64,000 bases of DNA from Candidatus Acidiferrales bacterium (GTDB lineage Bacteria > Bacteroidota > Ignavibacteria > Kryptoniales > JAKASW01): the NCBI GenBank assembly GCA_035515795.1, contig DATJAY010000025.1, forward strand, positions 1-64,000, in the 5' to 3' direction. How positions within the stretch are numbered: position 1 is the first letter of the stretch; every line of letters starts with the position of its first letter. The notes beneath the pieces were generated by a model. That model did not search any database. It saw nothing but the letters and a program-made list of their open reading frames with translations, and was not told the DNA's origin. Shown here in pieces: positions 27,676 to 36,843 of this stretch. The position numbers were made by a program, and so were the translations under genes.

Positions 27676-28608
27676 ATGAGTAGCGAAGTAGTACTGGTGA
27701 CAGGTGGAATCGGCTTCATCGGAATGCATGTGATCCAAGAATTGCACGGTCGAGGGATAAAGGATGTTTCTATCGTTGACAACTTGTTCAAGGGAAAAAA
27801 GGAGTTCATGCAAGAATTTAAGACGGCAGTCGATTTCTTCCCGTTGGACATCAATTCCCCCAATCTTGATGATCTGTTTAAAGCGAAAAGATTTTCGATG
27901 GTCATACACCTTGCGGCGATTCATTCGATACCATACTGCATTTCCAATCCGGTTGGTGTGTGTGATGTGAACATAAAGGGGACTCAATCTATTATCGAGA
28001 GGTGCAAGAAGTTTAACGTCGCCCGCATTTTTCATGCATCGAGCGGTGCGGTATATAAACCCAGCAATCATAGACATACAGAAGATGATATTGCGGAACC
28101 AATCGAAATATACGGTGTGTCAAAATTGGCGAATGAATATCAAGTGAAGCTCCTATCAAATGCTACAGGAGCTAGGTGCGTCGTCGGGCGGATATTCAAC
28201 GTAGTTGGAGGATTTGAAACGAATGAACATCTCATACCTGACTTGTTGAACAGAATGAAACACAGTTGCTGCATCGAGGTGGGAGCGCTGGACCCTGTCC
28301 GGGACTATGTACACGTGAAGGATGTAGCTCGAGCGATTGTGGATAGTACGCTGAATTCAGAAAACAGGTTTGATGTACTAAACATAGGGAGCGGTGAAGG
28401 TTATAGCGTCAGGCAGGTAATTGACATTTTATCCCAAATTGTTTCTAAGGAAGTAAGATTCGAGACTACCGAAACGCTCGTTAGAAAGATTGAAAGGCCA
28501 CACCTTCTGGCCGATATTCGAAAGATTCATTCAATATTTGGTTGGGAACCTCAATATCATCTCACAGATGCCCTTAAGGATGCGGCTAACTATTTTGAGG
28601 TAATCTAG
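27676..28608 (+). CDS. NAD-dependent epimerase/dehydratase (extended SDR)
   Basis: 310 residues, with an AGGA ribosome site before the ATG at 27676. Motifs: TGGIGFIGMH near the N-terminus, HLAAIHSIPYC, HASSGAVYKPS, and IYGVSKLANEY with catalytic Tyr and Lys. RDYVHVKDVA is in the C-terminal part. This is the GalE/WbpP-like superfamily, but the substrate pocket is divergent, so the sugar nucleotide cannot be named. The preceding gene is a glycosyltransferase. Confidence 0.82.
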   Translation: MSSEVVLVTGGIGFIGMHVIQELHGRGIKDVSIVDNLFKGKKEFMQEFKTAVDFFPLDINSPNLDDLFKAKRFSMVIHLAAIHSIPYCISNPVGVCDVNIKGTQSIIERCKKFNVARIFHASSGAVYKPSNHRHTEDDIAEPIEIYGVSKLANEYQVKLLSNATGARCVVGRIFNVVGGFETNEHLIPDLLNRMKHSCCIEVGALDPVRDYVHVKDVARAIVDSTLNSENRFDVLNIGSGEGYSVRQVIDILSQIVSKEVRFETTETLVRKIERPHLLADIRKIHSIFGWEPQYHLTDALKDAANYFEVI

Positions 28609-28852
28609 TTTATTGTATCGCATTTCTGATCTACGAAGTCCACCCGTACCGTCGCAGTGATGCTCCTTTGGGAATGTGAGGGTGTCTTTCCTCGGGAAGA
28701 ATCTGTACGTATATGACTATAAGAGAGGCGGTTGTTCGTCAAAAGGTTTTCAGTAAAGATCCAAGATGTTTTTTCTTTGTTGCAGTTCGTTTGGGCTTCG
28801 AGGACACCGGATTTGGTGAAAAATAAATAGTAGGAAAGCTAGGGAGTAAAAC

Positions 28853-29839
28853 ATGCCTGAAAGAAAAGAGGCACTTGTCTGCGGTGCTGGAGGATTCATA
28901 GGTGGTCATTTGGTTCGGAGATTGAAAGAAGAGGGTCTTTGGGTCAGAGGTGTGGATCTGAAGTTTCCTGAGTTCAGAAAGAGTGATGCGAATGACTTTA
29001 TCATTGGTGACTTGAGGGATCCGGTCGTTTGCGAGAATGTTATAGACCGACCTTTCGATGAAGTCTTCCAACTTGCGGCAGACATGGGTGGAGCCGGATT
29101 TGTCTTCACGGGCGAGAATGACGCGGACATCATTCACAATTCGGCGATCATAAATCTCAATATTGCACACGCAGCAGTGGATGCAAGAGTAAAGAAAATA
29201 TTTTACTCTTCTTCTGCATGCATTTATCCGGCATATAATCAGGAGAATCCGGACAATCCGAAGTGTTCTGAAGATTCTGCATATCCTGCTGCCCCGGATA
29301 GTGAATATGGCTGGGAAAAACTATTCAGTGAACATGTTTATTTGGCGTTTCACAGAAACTATGGGTTGAATGTTCGTATAGCCAGATTCCACAACATATT
29401 TGGACCAGAAGGGACATGGAACGGCGGTCGAGAAAAAGCTCCAGCGGCCATGTGTAGAAAGGTAGCGGAGACCGAGGACGGGAGCGAAATTGAGATATGG
29501 GGGGATGGAAAGCAAACCAGGTCATTTCTTTACATTGATGAATGCCTAGATGCACTCCGCCGCTTAATGGATGCGGAATTTCCAGGCCCGGTAAATATTG
29601 GCTCTGAAGAGATGGTTTCTGTCGACCAGCTTGCTGAAATGGTAATGGATATTGCCAGCAAGAAGCTCTCGATTAGACATGTTTCTGGTCCCCTTGGAGT
29701 TAGAGGGAGAAATTCCGACAATCGATTGATTTACGAAAAGCTTCATTGGAAACCTAAGCAAAGTCTGAGGTCTGGATTAGAAAAAACATATCCGTGGATC
29801 AAAAAGCAGGTTGAGCAGGCAAAGGCAACTGTAAAGTAA
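28853..29839 (+). CDS. GDP-mannose 3,5-epimerase-like protein
   Basis: 328 residues. It matches the plant GDP-mannose 3,5-epimerase closely at the motif level: AADMGGAGFVF, SSSACIYP, EYGWEK, GRFHN-like ARFHNIFGPEGTW, GGREKAPAAM and GVRGRNSDN. Catalytic residues align with a constant offset of 22 to the plant enzyme: Ser121, Cys123, Tyr152, Lys156 and Lys195. Expected products are GDP-L-galactose and GDP-L-gulose from GDP-D-mannose. It probably supplies an L-hexose for the polysaccharide, drawing on the same GDP-mannose pool as the dehydratase at 12500. No promoter was recognised in the 244-base gap before it. Confidence 0.87.
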   Translation: MPERKEALVCGAGGFIGGHLVRRLKEEGLWVRGVDLKFPEFRKSDANDFIIGDLRDPVVCENVIDRPFDEVFQLAADMGGAGFVFTGENDADIIHNSAIINLNIAHAAVDARVKKIFYSSSACIYPAYNQENPDNPKCSEDSAYPAAPDSEYGWEKLFSEHVYLAFHRNYGLNVRIARFHNIFGPEGTWNGGREKAPAAMCRKVAETEDGSEIEIWGDGKQTRSFLYIDECLDALRRLMDAEFPGPVNIGSEEMVSVDQLAEMVMDIASKKLSIRHVSGPLGVRGRNSDNRLIYEKLHWKPKQSLRSGLEKTYPWIKKQVEQAKATVK

Positions 29840-29979
29840 TCTCGGAGTGCCGATCACTTGCAAGATGTTATTTCTTATTCCACAAGTAGCGGGACTGGCG
29901 TCTGGTTCTAGATAGTCAAGCAAGAATTCACTGATCCTTCCTATACATGTGATTTTATTTTCGTCATTAGAAAGTTGTA

Positions 29980-31389
29980 ATGCATCCATCTCTTAGATCG
30001 GTTTATTTGTTAAGGGTTATCATTGATTTATTGGTTTTGGTAATCGCCTTTACGATCGCAGTTTTCGGCGCAATATGTTTTAGTCATGCCGAACTCGCGT
30101 TTGAGCATTTGACAAACTTTTGTGTTGGCCTCCTTGCTATATGGGTCATAACGGCGGGACCTGCTCATGTCTATGATGACTTTCGATCAAGATCACTGGC
30201 TGTGGAAATCCTGACAGTATTGAAAAACTGTTTCGCGCAGGTGATTGCCCTTGTCTTTCTGCTCTTTTTTTCAAAGGAGACCTTGCTGTCAAGGGCCTTT
30301 GTGTTATCATACGGAGTGGTAATTGTTATAATGCTATCGACGGAAAAAATTGCCATCAGAGGAATACTCAAGCGTATTAGGAAGCACGGGAAAAATATGC
30401 GGAATCTCCTCATCATAGGAGCCGGTCATATAGGGAGAGGTTTTGCAGACAATGTTCATGAGAACCCATTCCTCGGATATAATGTGGTGGGTTTCGTAGA
30501 CGACAACAGAAAAGATCAACTTAATGGCAGATACTTGGGGCCCTTGTCTGAGCTGGGCTCAATCCTCAGACAGAAAAAGATCGACGACATTGTCGTGGCG
30601 CTTCCCGCTTCAGCTCACCAGAAGATAATCGAGTGTATCCAAGCCGGGGCTACATTTGGAAAAAGAGTAAGGATTATTCCAAATTTTATAAAACAATCTC
30701 CCCTTAGGTATTATGAATCCTCAATGATTGGAGGGTTTCCCGTAATCGGTGTTGGTACCGTTCCGCTTGATCAAGTCCATCTGCGCATAGTCAAGAGGCT
30801 ATTTGACTTAATAGTATCTTCGTTCGTTATACTGTTCGTCTTGATATGGTTGATACCTCTGATCTATGCATTGCAGAAAATATTTTCTCCGGGATCGGTT
30901 TTTTTCGCGCAAGCAAGAATCGGTCGAGGTGGTAAAATATTCAAGTGCTTCAAGTTCCGATCCATGCATGAGATCAATTCAAATCATGCAAATTTTACTC
31001 CGACTTCTCAAAGTGACGGAAGAGTCACCAGGCTCGGACGAATTCTTAGAAAAACAAACCTCGATGAAATGCCCCAGTTTATTAACGTGTTTTCCGGTAG
31101 CATGTCAATCGTAGGCCCAAGAGCACATCCGGTGTGTTTCCATAACGAGTATATTCAGTATGTTGAACATATCAGGCTAAGAAATTTGGTGAAACCAGGC
31201 ATTACAGGTTGGGCTCAGGTAAATGGTCTCAGAGGAGATTCACCCAATCGAGAGGAAAACAAAAAAAAGATTCTTGAGCGCGTTGAATATGACCTTTGGT
31301 ATATTGAAAACTGGTCATTCTGGCTCGACGTTTGGATTATGCTTAAAACTATATGGCGGACAATAGTGGGAGATCCCAAGGCATGCTGA
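29980..31389 (+). CDS. Polyprenyl-phosphate sugar-1-phosphate transferase, second copy
   Basis: 469 residues, WcaJ/WbaJ-like. Hydrophobic segments lie at about 5-125. A Rossmann-like domain (LLIIGAGHIGRGF near 137) follows, then a membrane hairpin (LIVSSFVILFVLIWLI). The catalytic domain has ARIGRGGKIFKCFKFRSM, a DEMPQF motif, SIVGPRAHP and KPGITGWAQVNGLRG. The last block is typical of UDP-glucose:Und-P glucosephosphotransferases. It sits just before the export genes, whereas the other copy lies in the diamino-sugar module. Confidence 0.9.
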   Translation: MHPSLRSVYLLRVIIDLLVLVIAFTIAVFGAICFSHAELAFEHLTNFCVGLLAIWVITAGPAHVYDDFRSRSLAVEILTVLKNCFAQVIALVFLLFFSKETLLSRAFVLSYGVVIVIMLSTEKIAIRGILKRIRKHGKNMRNLLIIGAGHIGRGFADNVHENPFLGYNVVGFVDDNRKDQLNGRYLGPLSELGSILRQKKIDDIVVALPASAHQKIIECIQAGATFGKRVRIIPNFIKQSPLRYYESSMIGGFPVIGVGTVPLDQVHLRIVKRLFDLIVSSFVILFVLIWLIPLIYALQKIFSPGSVFFAQARIGRGGKIFKCFKFRSMHEINSNHANFTPTSQSDGRVTRLGRILRKTNLDEMPQFINVFSGSMSIVGPRAHPVCFHNEYIQYVEHIRLRNLVKPGITGWAQVNGLRGDSPNREENKKKILERVEYDLWYIENWSFWLDVWIMLKTIWRTIVGDPKAC

Positions 31390-31523
31390 TTTCACTGTCA
31401 AGCCTTACTATCCAATCCATGATGCAACATAGGTATTTAAAACTGTCGTCTTTTTCCATATGCTATTGATAACATGTGGCTTATTTTACCTCAAAGTTCT
31501 GTACTACATAAATTAGGGATAAC

Positions 31524-33926
31524 ATGAGCAAGTCGATCCATTTTCTATTTTTTGCGCTACCGATGGTTGCTTCGGCGCAGATCACTTTCCCGGGCGGCCT
31601 CACGCCTCAGCAAATTCAACAGCGAGCCGCGCAGATGGGCTATAGCGTAGATACGGCTCAGATAAAACAGGTTGAGCAAGCTCAGTTGGAGGCAACTCCC
31701 GGCAAATCTGCGACCGCTCAAGCGGAGTCTTTGTCTGTTCCATCCTATCCGTTCTCAAAACAGTATTATTTTGTTCCGGCTTTCAGAGGTAGATCGGGCG
31801 CAGACACTCTTAATGCTTTCGGTTATAATGTATTTACCTATTCACCGACCACTTTCCAACCTGCTATGAATGTCCCCACTCCAACGGATTATATCATCGG
31901 TCCAGGGGATGAGGTGATAATATCATTATGGGGTGAGACCCAGCTTGTGCAGGATATCGTCGTCTCGAAGAACGGTGACATTTATATACCTAACGTCGGT
32001 CTTGTGGAAGTGAACGGACTGACGATGAATCAATTGCGCGACAGACTCTATGACAGGTTATCGAAGGTTTATTCCTCTTTGCGAACAAATGCCAAGGGGA
32101 GCACCAGTACTCACATGAATGTTTCAACCGGACAATTGAGGAGTGTAAAAGTCTATGTCATAGGCGAGGTTGCCAAACCGGGAGGCTATACTTTTCCGGC
32201 TCTTTCATCCGCATTCACTGCGCTTTACTATTCCGGCGGACCGAACATAAACGGAAGTTTGAGAAATGTGGAGGTTGTTCGTGGTGGGAAAATCATATCC
32301 AGCATAGATATGTATAATTATTTGGTGAAAGGCGATCAATCTGAAGACGTGAGATTGAACGACGGAGATATAGTATTTGTTCCACCGGTAGGAAAGCGTG
32401 CAGCCATGACAGGGAGCGTGTTCAGGCCTGCGATTTACGAGATGAAGAAGGGTGAAAATCTCGGTGATCTATTGAGATTTGCAGCCGGACTCACTTTTGA
32501 TTCATATTTCCAGCGGGTGCATATTGAGAGGATAATTCCATTCGATGAGCGCCGGCAGTATCGAAATAATTTACTGAGTATGGACGTGAATTTTGATAGT
32601 GTTGGCGGCCTCATGGAAAGTCGCTTTGAACTCGACGACGGCGATGTAGTTACGATACCGTCGATCAACAATGTCCCTGAAAACAGGGTCAGTGTTGGAG
32701 GAGATGTAAGGCAGCCCGGCGTTTATGAACTATTAGGTCATGGTATGAGGGTCAGCGATCTCTTGATGAAAGCCGATAGCGTTTTCCCGGATGCTTTTCT
32801 GAACAAGGCGCTGCTAATCAGAACGCTTTCAAATGAGAAGAAAGTTATGTTGTCAATGAACCTTGGCAAGGCAATGCAGGGCGATCCTGACAATAATATT
32901 GAACTTGTGAATCGAGATTCACTTTACATTTTTAGAGACACTGCCTTTTTCCCTACGAGAAAAGTAGAAATCTTTGGAAATGTAAAGAAGCCTGGGAAAT
33001 ATGATAGATATCAGGATATGACTTTGACCGACCTGATTATTATTGCCGGAGGACTTGACGATTCAGCAACCACTGAAAACGTAGAGGTTACGAGGCTCGA
33101 CACTTTAAGTTCAAATGTTTACGCATCTAGATTCACAGTCAACATGCCGAATGATTACTGGAATGTGAACGATAGCAGCGATTTTAAACTTCAAGATTAC
33201 GATCGAGTGTTAGTGAAGCCTGATACGGCGCGAGAATATGAAAAAGTTGTTGATATCACCGGTGAAGTAGTCTTCCCGGGGTCATATACGATTCTACATC
33301 GAGGAGAAAAGCTAAGTGAGTTTGTAAGGCGAGCCGGTGGATATAGAAACAGCGCCTATACGGATGGGATATATGTATTGAGGAGTAATCCACTCCTGAC
33401 GTCATTGCGTCCCATGAGGATTTCAGACACCGCCATGGTGAGGATTTACCAAGGGCAGCCCTTGATCGATAGAACTCAGTTCAATGCGGAGTTCGGGAAT
33501 AGAATTCCAATTTCATGGAGCGACATAAGAAAAGATTCGTTGTCAATTTACAATTTGGAATTGAAGCCTGGCGACACCTTGGTAGTTCCGAGAGACCCGG
33601 GCACCGTCAGCGTGGTGGGCGATGTCGGACTTCCATCTACTGTGCCGTACAAAGCCGGCGCGGGTTTGGGTTATTACGTCAAGCAAGCCGGCGGTTACAC
33701 AACGACCTCTGCTCAAGGTGATGAAGTTGTCATTCTTCCCAATGGGAAAAAGTGGGAACAATCCGGATTTTTCTTGATCCCCGATCCGGAAATACTCTCC
33801 GGCTCCACGATATATATCCCGTCTTATATTAAGCAGCCATCTTCGGACATTTGGCCGTTGATAAGGGATGTAATCACCGTCGTAAGCTCGACGGCAGTGC
33901 TGATATTCACAGTAAGCAAACTGTGA
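31524..33926 (+). CDS. Polysaccharide export outer-membrane protein with six SLBB-like repeats (Wza family)
   Basis: 800 residues, with a signal peptide (about 1-19, cut after ASA). A coiled Gln/Ala-rich stretch (about 25-70) is followed by a Poly_export domain (DYIIGPGDEVIISLWG near 122). Beta-grasp SLBB-type repeats begin near residues 206, 292, 387, 478, 574 and 694, each with a GEVxxPGxY-like signature. A hydrophobic C-terminal segment (about 778-800) could be the outer-membrane helix. It is much larger than E. coli Wza (about 380 residues), with more stacked periplasmic rings expected. It pairs with the Wzz-like protein that follows. Confidence 0.9.
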   Translation: MSKSIHFLFFALPMVASAQITFPGGLTPQQIQQRAAQMGYSVDTAQIKQVEQAQLEATPGKSATAQAESLSVPSYPFSKQYYFVPAFRGRSGADTLNAFGYNVFTYSPTTFQPAMNVPTPTDYIIGPGDEVIISLWGETQLVQDIVVSKNGDIYIPNVGLVEVNGLTMNQLRDRLYDRLSKVYSSLRTNAKGSTSTHMNVSTGQLRSVKVYVIGEVAKPGGYTFPALSSAFTALYYSGGPNINGSLRNVEVVRGGKIISSIDMYNYLVKGDQSEDVRLNDGDIVFVPPVGKRAAMTGSVFRPAIYEMKKGENLGDLLRFAAGLTFDSYFQRVHIERIIPFDERRQYRNNLLSMDVNFDSVGGLMESRFELDDGDVVTIPSINNVPENRVSVGGDVRQPGVYELLGHGMRVSDLLMKADSVFPDAFLNKALLIRTLSNEKKVMLSMNLGKAMQGDPDNNIELVNRDSLYIFRDTAFFPTRKVEIFGNVKKPGKYDRYQDMTLTDLIIIAGGLDDSATTENVEVTRLDTLSSNVYASRFTVNMPNDYWNVNDSSDFKLQDYDRVLVKPDTAREYEKVVDITGEVVFPGSYTILHRGEKLSEFVRRAGGYRNSAYTDGIYVLRSNPLLTSLRPMRISDTAMVRIYQGQPLIDRTQFNAEFGNRIPISWSDIRKDSLSIYNLELKPGDTLVVPRDPGTVSVVGDVGLPSTVPYKAGAGLGYYVKQAGGYTTTSAQGDEVVILPNGKKWEQSGFFLIPDPEILSGSTIYIPSYIKQPSSDIWPLIRDVITVVSSTAVLIFTVSKL

Positions 33927-34030
33927 AAACGCGGCAGAACGAACTACGATGACGCCGCTCACCGTATGATTGCTCTGGTGTCTTTTTGCCGCCATATTTT
34001 TCCAAACGTTTAAAATAACTTTGAATAATC

Positions 34031-35089
34031 ATGAGTGATAAAGAATTAAATAACGATTCAATCGAAACGGAAGAGGAGGTAGAAATTTCATTCGAAGAAG
34101 GATTCAAGAAGACCGTCAAGCGGCTTCGTCCGCACTTCCTGGCATTATGGATGTACAGGAAGAAGTATCTCTATTTCAACGTCAGCGTGCTCGTCCTTGG
34201 TTTATTTGCTTTGCTTTTCTTCGTTCAACCTTATTACGTCAGCTCCATTACCATACTCCCGGATTATGGCAGCAAGGAAACGACATTAAGTCAGCTTAGC
34301 AGTCTGGCTTCTCTGGCCGGCGTCAGTGTAGGGCAAGGAACTCCGACCGGCGTTTATCAAAATCTTTTGACGAGTGAGGCCGTGCTTTATCCTGTCATCT
34401 ACGCAAGATATAAGACGGAAAAATATCCCGACTCGGTAAACTTGATCCAGTACTTCAAGGTAAGAGCCCACGACAATTTGCCGAAAGATTTGCAGGAGAG
34501 AGAAATGTTTTTAACGGAGTTCAGATCTCTCGTTGAAACGCGAATCACAACAGACCTTGATAGGATGACTAATATTCTCGCAGTATCTGTCAGGATGCCG
34601 GAAGCAAATCTCTCTTCTGATGTCGTAAACAATATCGTCAACTCGCTCGATTCTTATATCAGGACAAAGAGAAAATCATTTGCAACCGACCAGATGGAAT
34701 ACATCGAGCGACGTATGACTCAAGTTAAGGATTCTCTTACCGATGCAGAGAACAGGCTGACAAATTTCAGGGAACAAAACAGATTGGTGATGCAATCGCC
34801 CGAACTATTGCTGGAGCAGAGCCGGCTGACGAGGAACGTGGAGATATTAGACGCAGTTTTCCTCGAGCTTAGCAAACAGCATGAGCTTGCAAAGATTGAC
34901 CAGATCAAGGATACTCCCGTCGTCAACATAACAGATTACGCCAAAAATCCAATTGTGAAAGCCGGTCCCAGGAGGCTCTCATTGCTTGTTACCATTTTAT
35001 TATTGTCGGGATTATTCTCCGGGCTGTACTTCATGTTTCGAGAGAACATAATGAAATACATAGGATATATAAGAGGAAATAATCTTTAG
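34031..35089 (+). CDS. Wzz-type chain-length determinant protein
   Basis: 352 residues with two membrane helices (about 53-73 and 317-337) flanking a periplasmic domain. That domain contains a predicted coiled coil (about 215-285) and a proline-rich segment before the second helix (VNITDYAKNPIVKAGPR). The acidic N-terminal 40 residues are cytoplasmic. There is no tyrosine-kinase domain, so it is the O-antigen/PCP-1 or kinase-less type. With the SLBB protein it likely regulates chain length and spans the periplasm. Confidence 0.87.
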   Translation: MSDKELNNDSIETEEEVEISFEEGFKKTVKRLRPHFLALWMYRKKYLYFNVSVLVLGLFALLFFVQPYYVSSITILPDYGSKETTLSQLSSLASLAGVSVGQGTPTGVYQNLLTSEAVLYPVIYARYKTEKYPDSVNLIQYFKVRAHDNLPKDLQEREMFLTEFRSLVETRITTDLDRMTNILAVSVRMPEANLSSDVVNNIVNSLDSYIRTKRKSFATDQMEYIERRMTQVKDSLTDAENRLTNFREQNRLVMQSPELLLEQSRLTRNVEILDAVFLELSKQHELAKIDQIKDTPVVNITDYAKNPIVKAGPRRLSLLVTILLLSGLFSGLYFMFRENIMKYIGYIRGNNL

Positions 35090-35179
35090 GTTGATCGCAG
35101 ATCATAATAGAACATTCGCAACAATGACCGCTTATTTCGGTAACGGGCTAGCAGACCACAGCAGGCATCTTTATTTGGG

Positions 35180-35208
35180 TTGAAATATTTTCTGGGATAG
35201 AATATATT
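35180..35208 (+). promoter_or_regulatory. Candidate promoter upstream of the ferredoxin gene
   Basis: TTGAAA (35180-35185), a 17-base spacer, then TATATT (35203-35208). It lies in the 309-base gap between the chain-length gene and the ferredoxin gene, leaving a leader of about 180 bases. It is sigma-70-like by inspection only. Confidence 0.4.
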
Positions 35209-35250
35209 ATTAAGGAAAAAGAAATTGTTTTAAATAAGAAATTTTTTCAT

Positions 35251-35267
35251 CCGAATATAATATTCGG
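35251..35267. promoter_or_regulatory. Palindrome CCGAATAT-A-ATATTCGG, candidate operator
   Basis: A perfect 8-base inverted repeat around a single central base, about 45 bases after the candidate -10 box and 130 bases before the ferredoxin start. The odd-length, two-fold symmetric form is typical of a dimeric repressor site. The binding protein is not identifiable from the window. The rest of this 309-base gap shows no gene. Confidence 0.4.
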
Positions 35268-35398
35268 GAGCCGAGTTCGGAGAATGTGGCCGGCTCAAAA
35301 TTGGCAGTGAAATTGGATTATTGATTCAAGTACCGGTATTGTAAGCCTTCCCCGGGATGTTTCTGGCGGTACTGGTAAAATAAAAAAGGAGAAATTTA

Positions 35399-35737
35399 AT
35401 GGCTACGATGATCACTGAAGAGTGCATTAACTGCGGCGCGTGTGAGCCGGAATGCCCTAACACAGCGATTTATGCGGGCGGCGTCGAGTGGGAACTCTTC
35501 GGCGAAAAAAAACCACCGGTCTCGAATGATTTTTATTACATCGTTCCGGAAAAATGCACCGAATGCGTTGGGCACCATGAACAGGAGCAATGCGCGGCAG
35601 TTTGCCCTGTCGATTGCTGCGTCCCTGACCCGAATCATGTTGAATCGGAAGAAGAACTTTTTGCCCGTGCGGTGAAATTGAATCCGGAACTTGCAGGTCT
35701 CGAGCTTGTTGGGGCTAATTCTAAATACCGCAAGTAA
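35399..35737 (+). CDS. 2[4Fe-4S] ferredoxin, Chlorobium-type
   Basis: 112 residues, with a strong AAAGGAG ribosome site before the ATG. The first cluster motif is C9-x2-C12-x2-C15-x3-C19-P. The second is C53-x2-C56-x8-C65-x3-C69-P, with the eight-residue spacer characteristic of YfhL/Chlorobium ferredoxins. About 20 residues are inserted between the clusters relative to the short 60-residue forms, and there is a 35-residue C-terminal tail. Low-potential electron carrier in the cytoplasm. It is monocistronic, with a terminator directly downstream. Confidence 0.92.
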   Translation: MATMITEECINCGACEPECPNTAIYAGGVEWELFGEKKPPVSNDFYYIVPEKCTECVGHHEQEQCAAVCPVDCCVPDPNHVESEEELFARAVKLNPELAGLELVGANSKYRK

Positions 35738-35760
35738 GATGTAACCGCAGGTTTAGGCTG

Positions 35761-35790
35761 AAAGGTCGGGTGCACGCCCGACCTTTTTTG
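35761..35790 (+). terminator. Rho-independent terminator of the ferredoxin gene
   Basis: Ten-base perfect stem: AAAGGTCGGG (35761-35770) and CCCGACCTTT (35777-35786) around a six-base loop, running into six T residues. It starts 23 bases after the ferredoxin stop. This is the clearest intrinsic terminator in the window. Confidence 0.92.
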
Positions 35791-35900
35791 TTTAGACTCA
35801 GTTGTCTCCAAAGTGAAAACTTTTCAGCCCGCTTTAGATGTTGAGGATAAATATGACATGTCGATAGATTCCGAGGATTACTCTAAACACGATATTATAG

Positions 35901-36761
35901 ATGCGTATAGGTAGCAATACATTGTTAGCCCTTGAGACCGGGCATTTTTATCTCGATGGCGGCGCGATGTTTGGGGTCGTCCCGAAACCTCTCTGGAGCA
36001 AAACAAATCCTGCCGACGACAGAAATCGAATCGACCTTGCTCTGAGGGTCCTGCTCATAATGAACGACAAGCAGCGGATCATGGTTGACACTGGAATCGG
36101 GGAAGGATGGAACGATAAGTTTATCGATATATACGGTGTCGATCACTCGAAAAGTGCTCTTCAAACTTCATTGAGGAAAATTAACCTAACGGCGGAGGAT
36201 ATCACGGATGTTATCTTGACCCATCTTCATTTCGACCACGTCGGCGGCGCAACTTTTACGGATAACGACGGATCAATTAAGCCAACATTCCCAAACGCAA
36301 ATTATTATGTTCAGAAGAAGCATTATGAATGGGCGACGAAGCCTTCCGAAAAAGATCAAGCGAGTTTTGTCAAAGAGAAATATCTGCCGCTTTATCGTCA
36401 GGGCAGATTGAAACTGCTCGACGGAGAGACAGAATTATTTCCGGGGATATTCATACGACTTTCCGACGGCCATACGGTCGCGCAGCAGACGGTTCTGGTC
36501 ACGGATGGGAAAAAAACTCTTTACCATCCCGGCGACATGATTCCGACATCCTCGCACGTTCCTCTTCCGTTCATTATGGGCTATGATAACTTCCCGCTGA
36601 TAACGCTTGAAGAGAAGAAGAGTATTCTTGCTCGCGCTGTCGAACAAAACTGGGTAGTCTTCTTTGAGCATGATCCGAAGTGTGCCGCTTCAACCGTCGA
36701 AAAAACAGAAAAGGGATTCAGGGCGGGAAACCCTGTCGGTCTGAGCGAAGGTACGGATTAG
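35901..36761 (+). CDS. Metallo-beta-lactamase-fold hydrolase
   Basis: 286 residues. The zinc-binding HxHxDH motif is H108-x-H110-x-D112-H113 in LTHLHFDHVGG. Later ligands are plausible in the SDGHT, YHPGDM and FFEHDP segments. The pattern resembles the AhlD/YtnP-like branch, which includes lactonases and other hydrolases acting on small esters. It is followed 82 bases later by a Rieske protein. The substrate is unknown. Confidence 0.85.
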   Translation: MRIGSNTLLALETGHFYLDGGAMFGVVPKPLWSKTNPADDRNRIDLALRVLLIMNDKQRIMVDTGIGEGWNDKFIDIYGVDHSKSALQTSLRKINLTAEDITDVILTHLHFDHVGGATFTDNDGSIKPTFPNANYYVQKKHYEWATKPSEKDQASFVKEKYLPLYRQGRLKLLDGETELFPGIFIRLSDGHTVAQQTVLVTDGKKTLYHPGDMIPTSSHVPLPFIMGYDNFPLITLEEKKSILARAVEQNWVVFFEHDPKCAASTVEKTEKGFRAGNPVGLSEGTD

Positions 36762-36843
36762 CGGCAATGGATTATTGTGGCAAACGAATTCTATAATATT
36801 AAACATCGAGCACTTCGCCGATTGTTAACCTTTAATCGCTAAG

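Noticed and set aside
34961-35089. Tyrosine-kinase domain expected after the Wzz region
   Set aside because: The protein ends shortly after its second membrane helix; there is no Walker motif or Tyr-rich tail.
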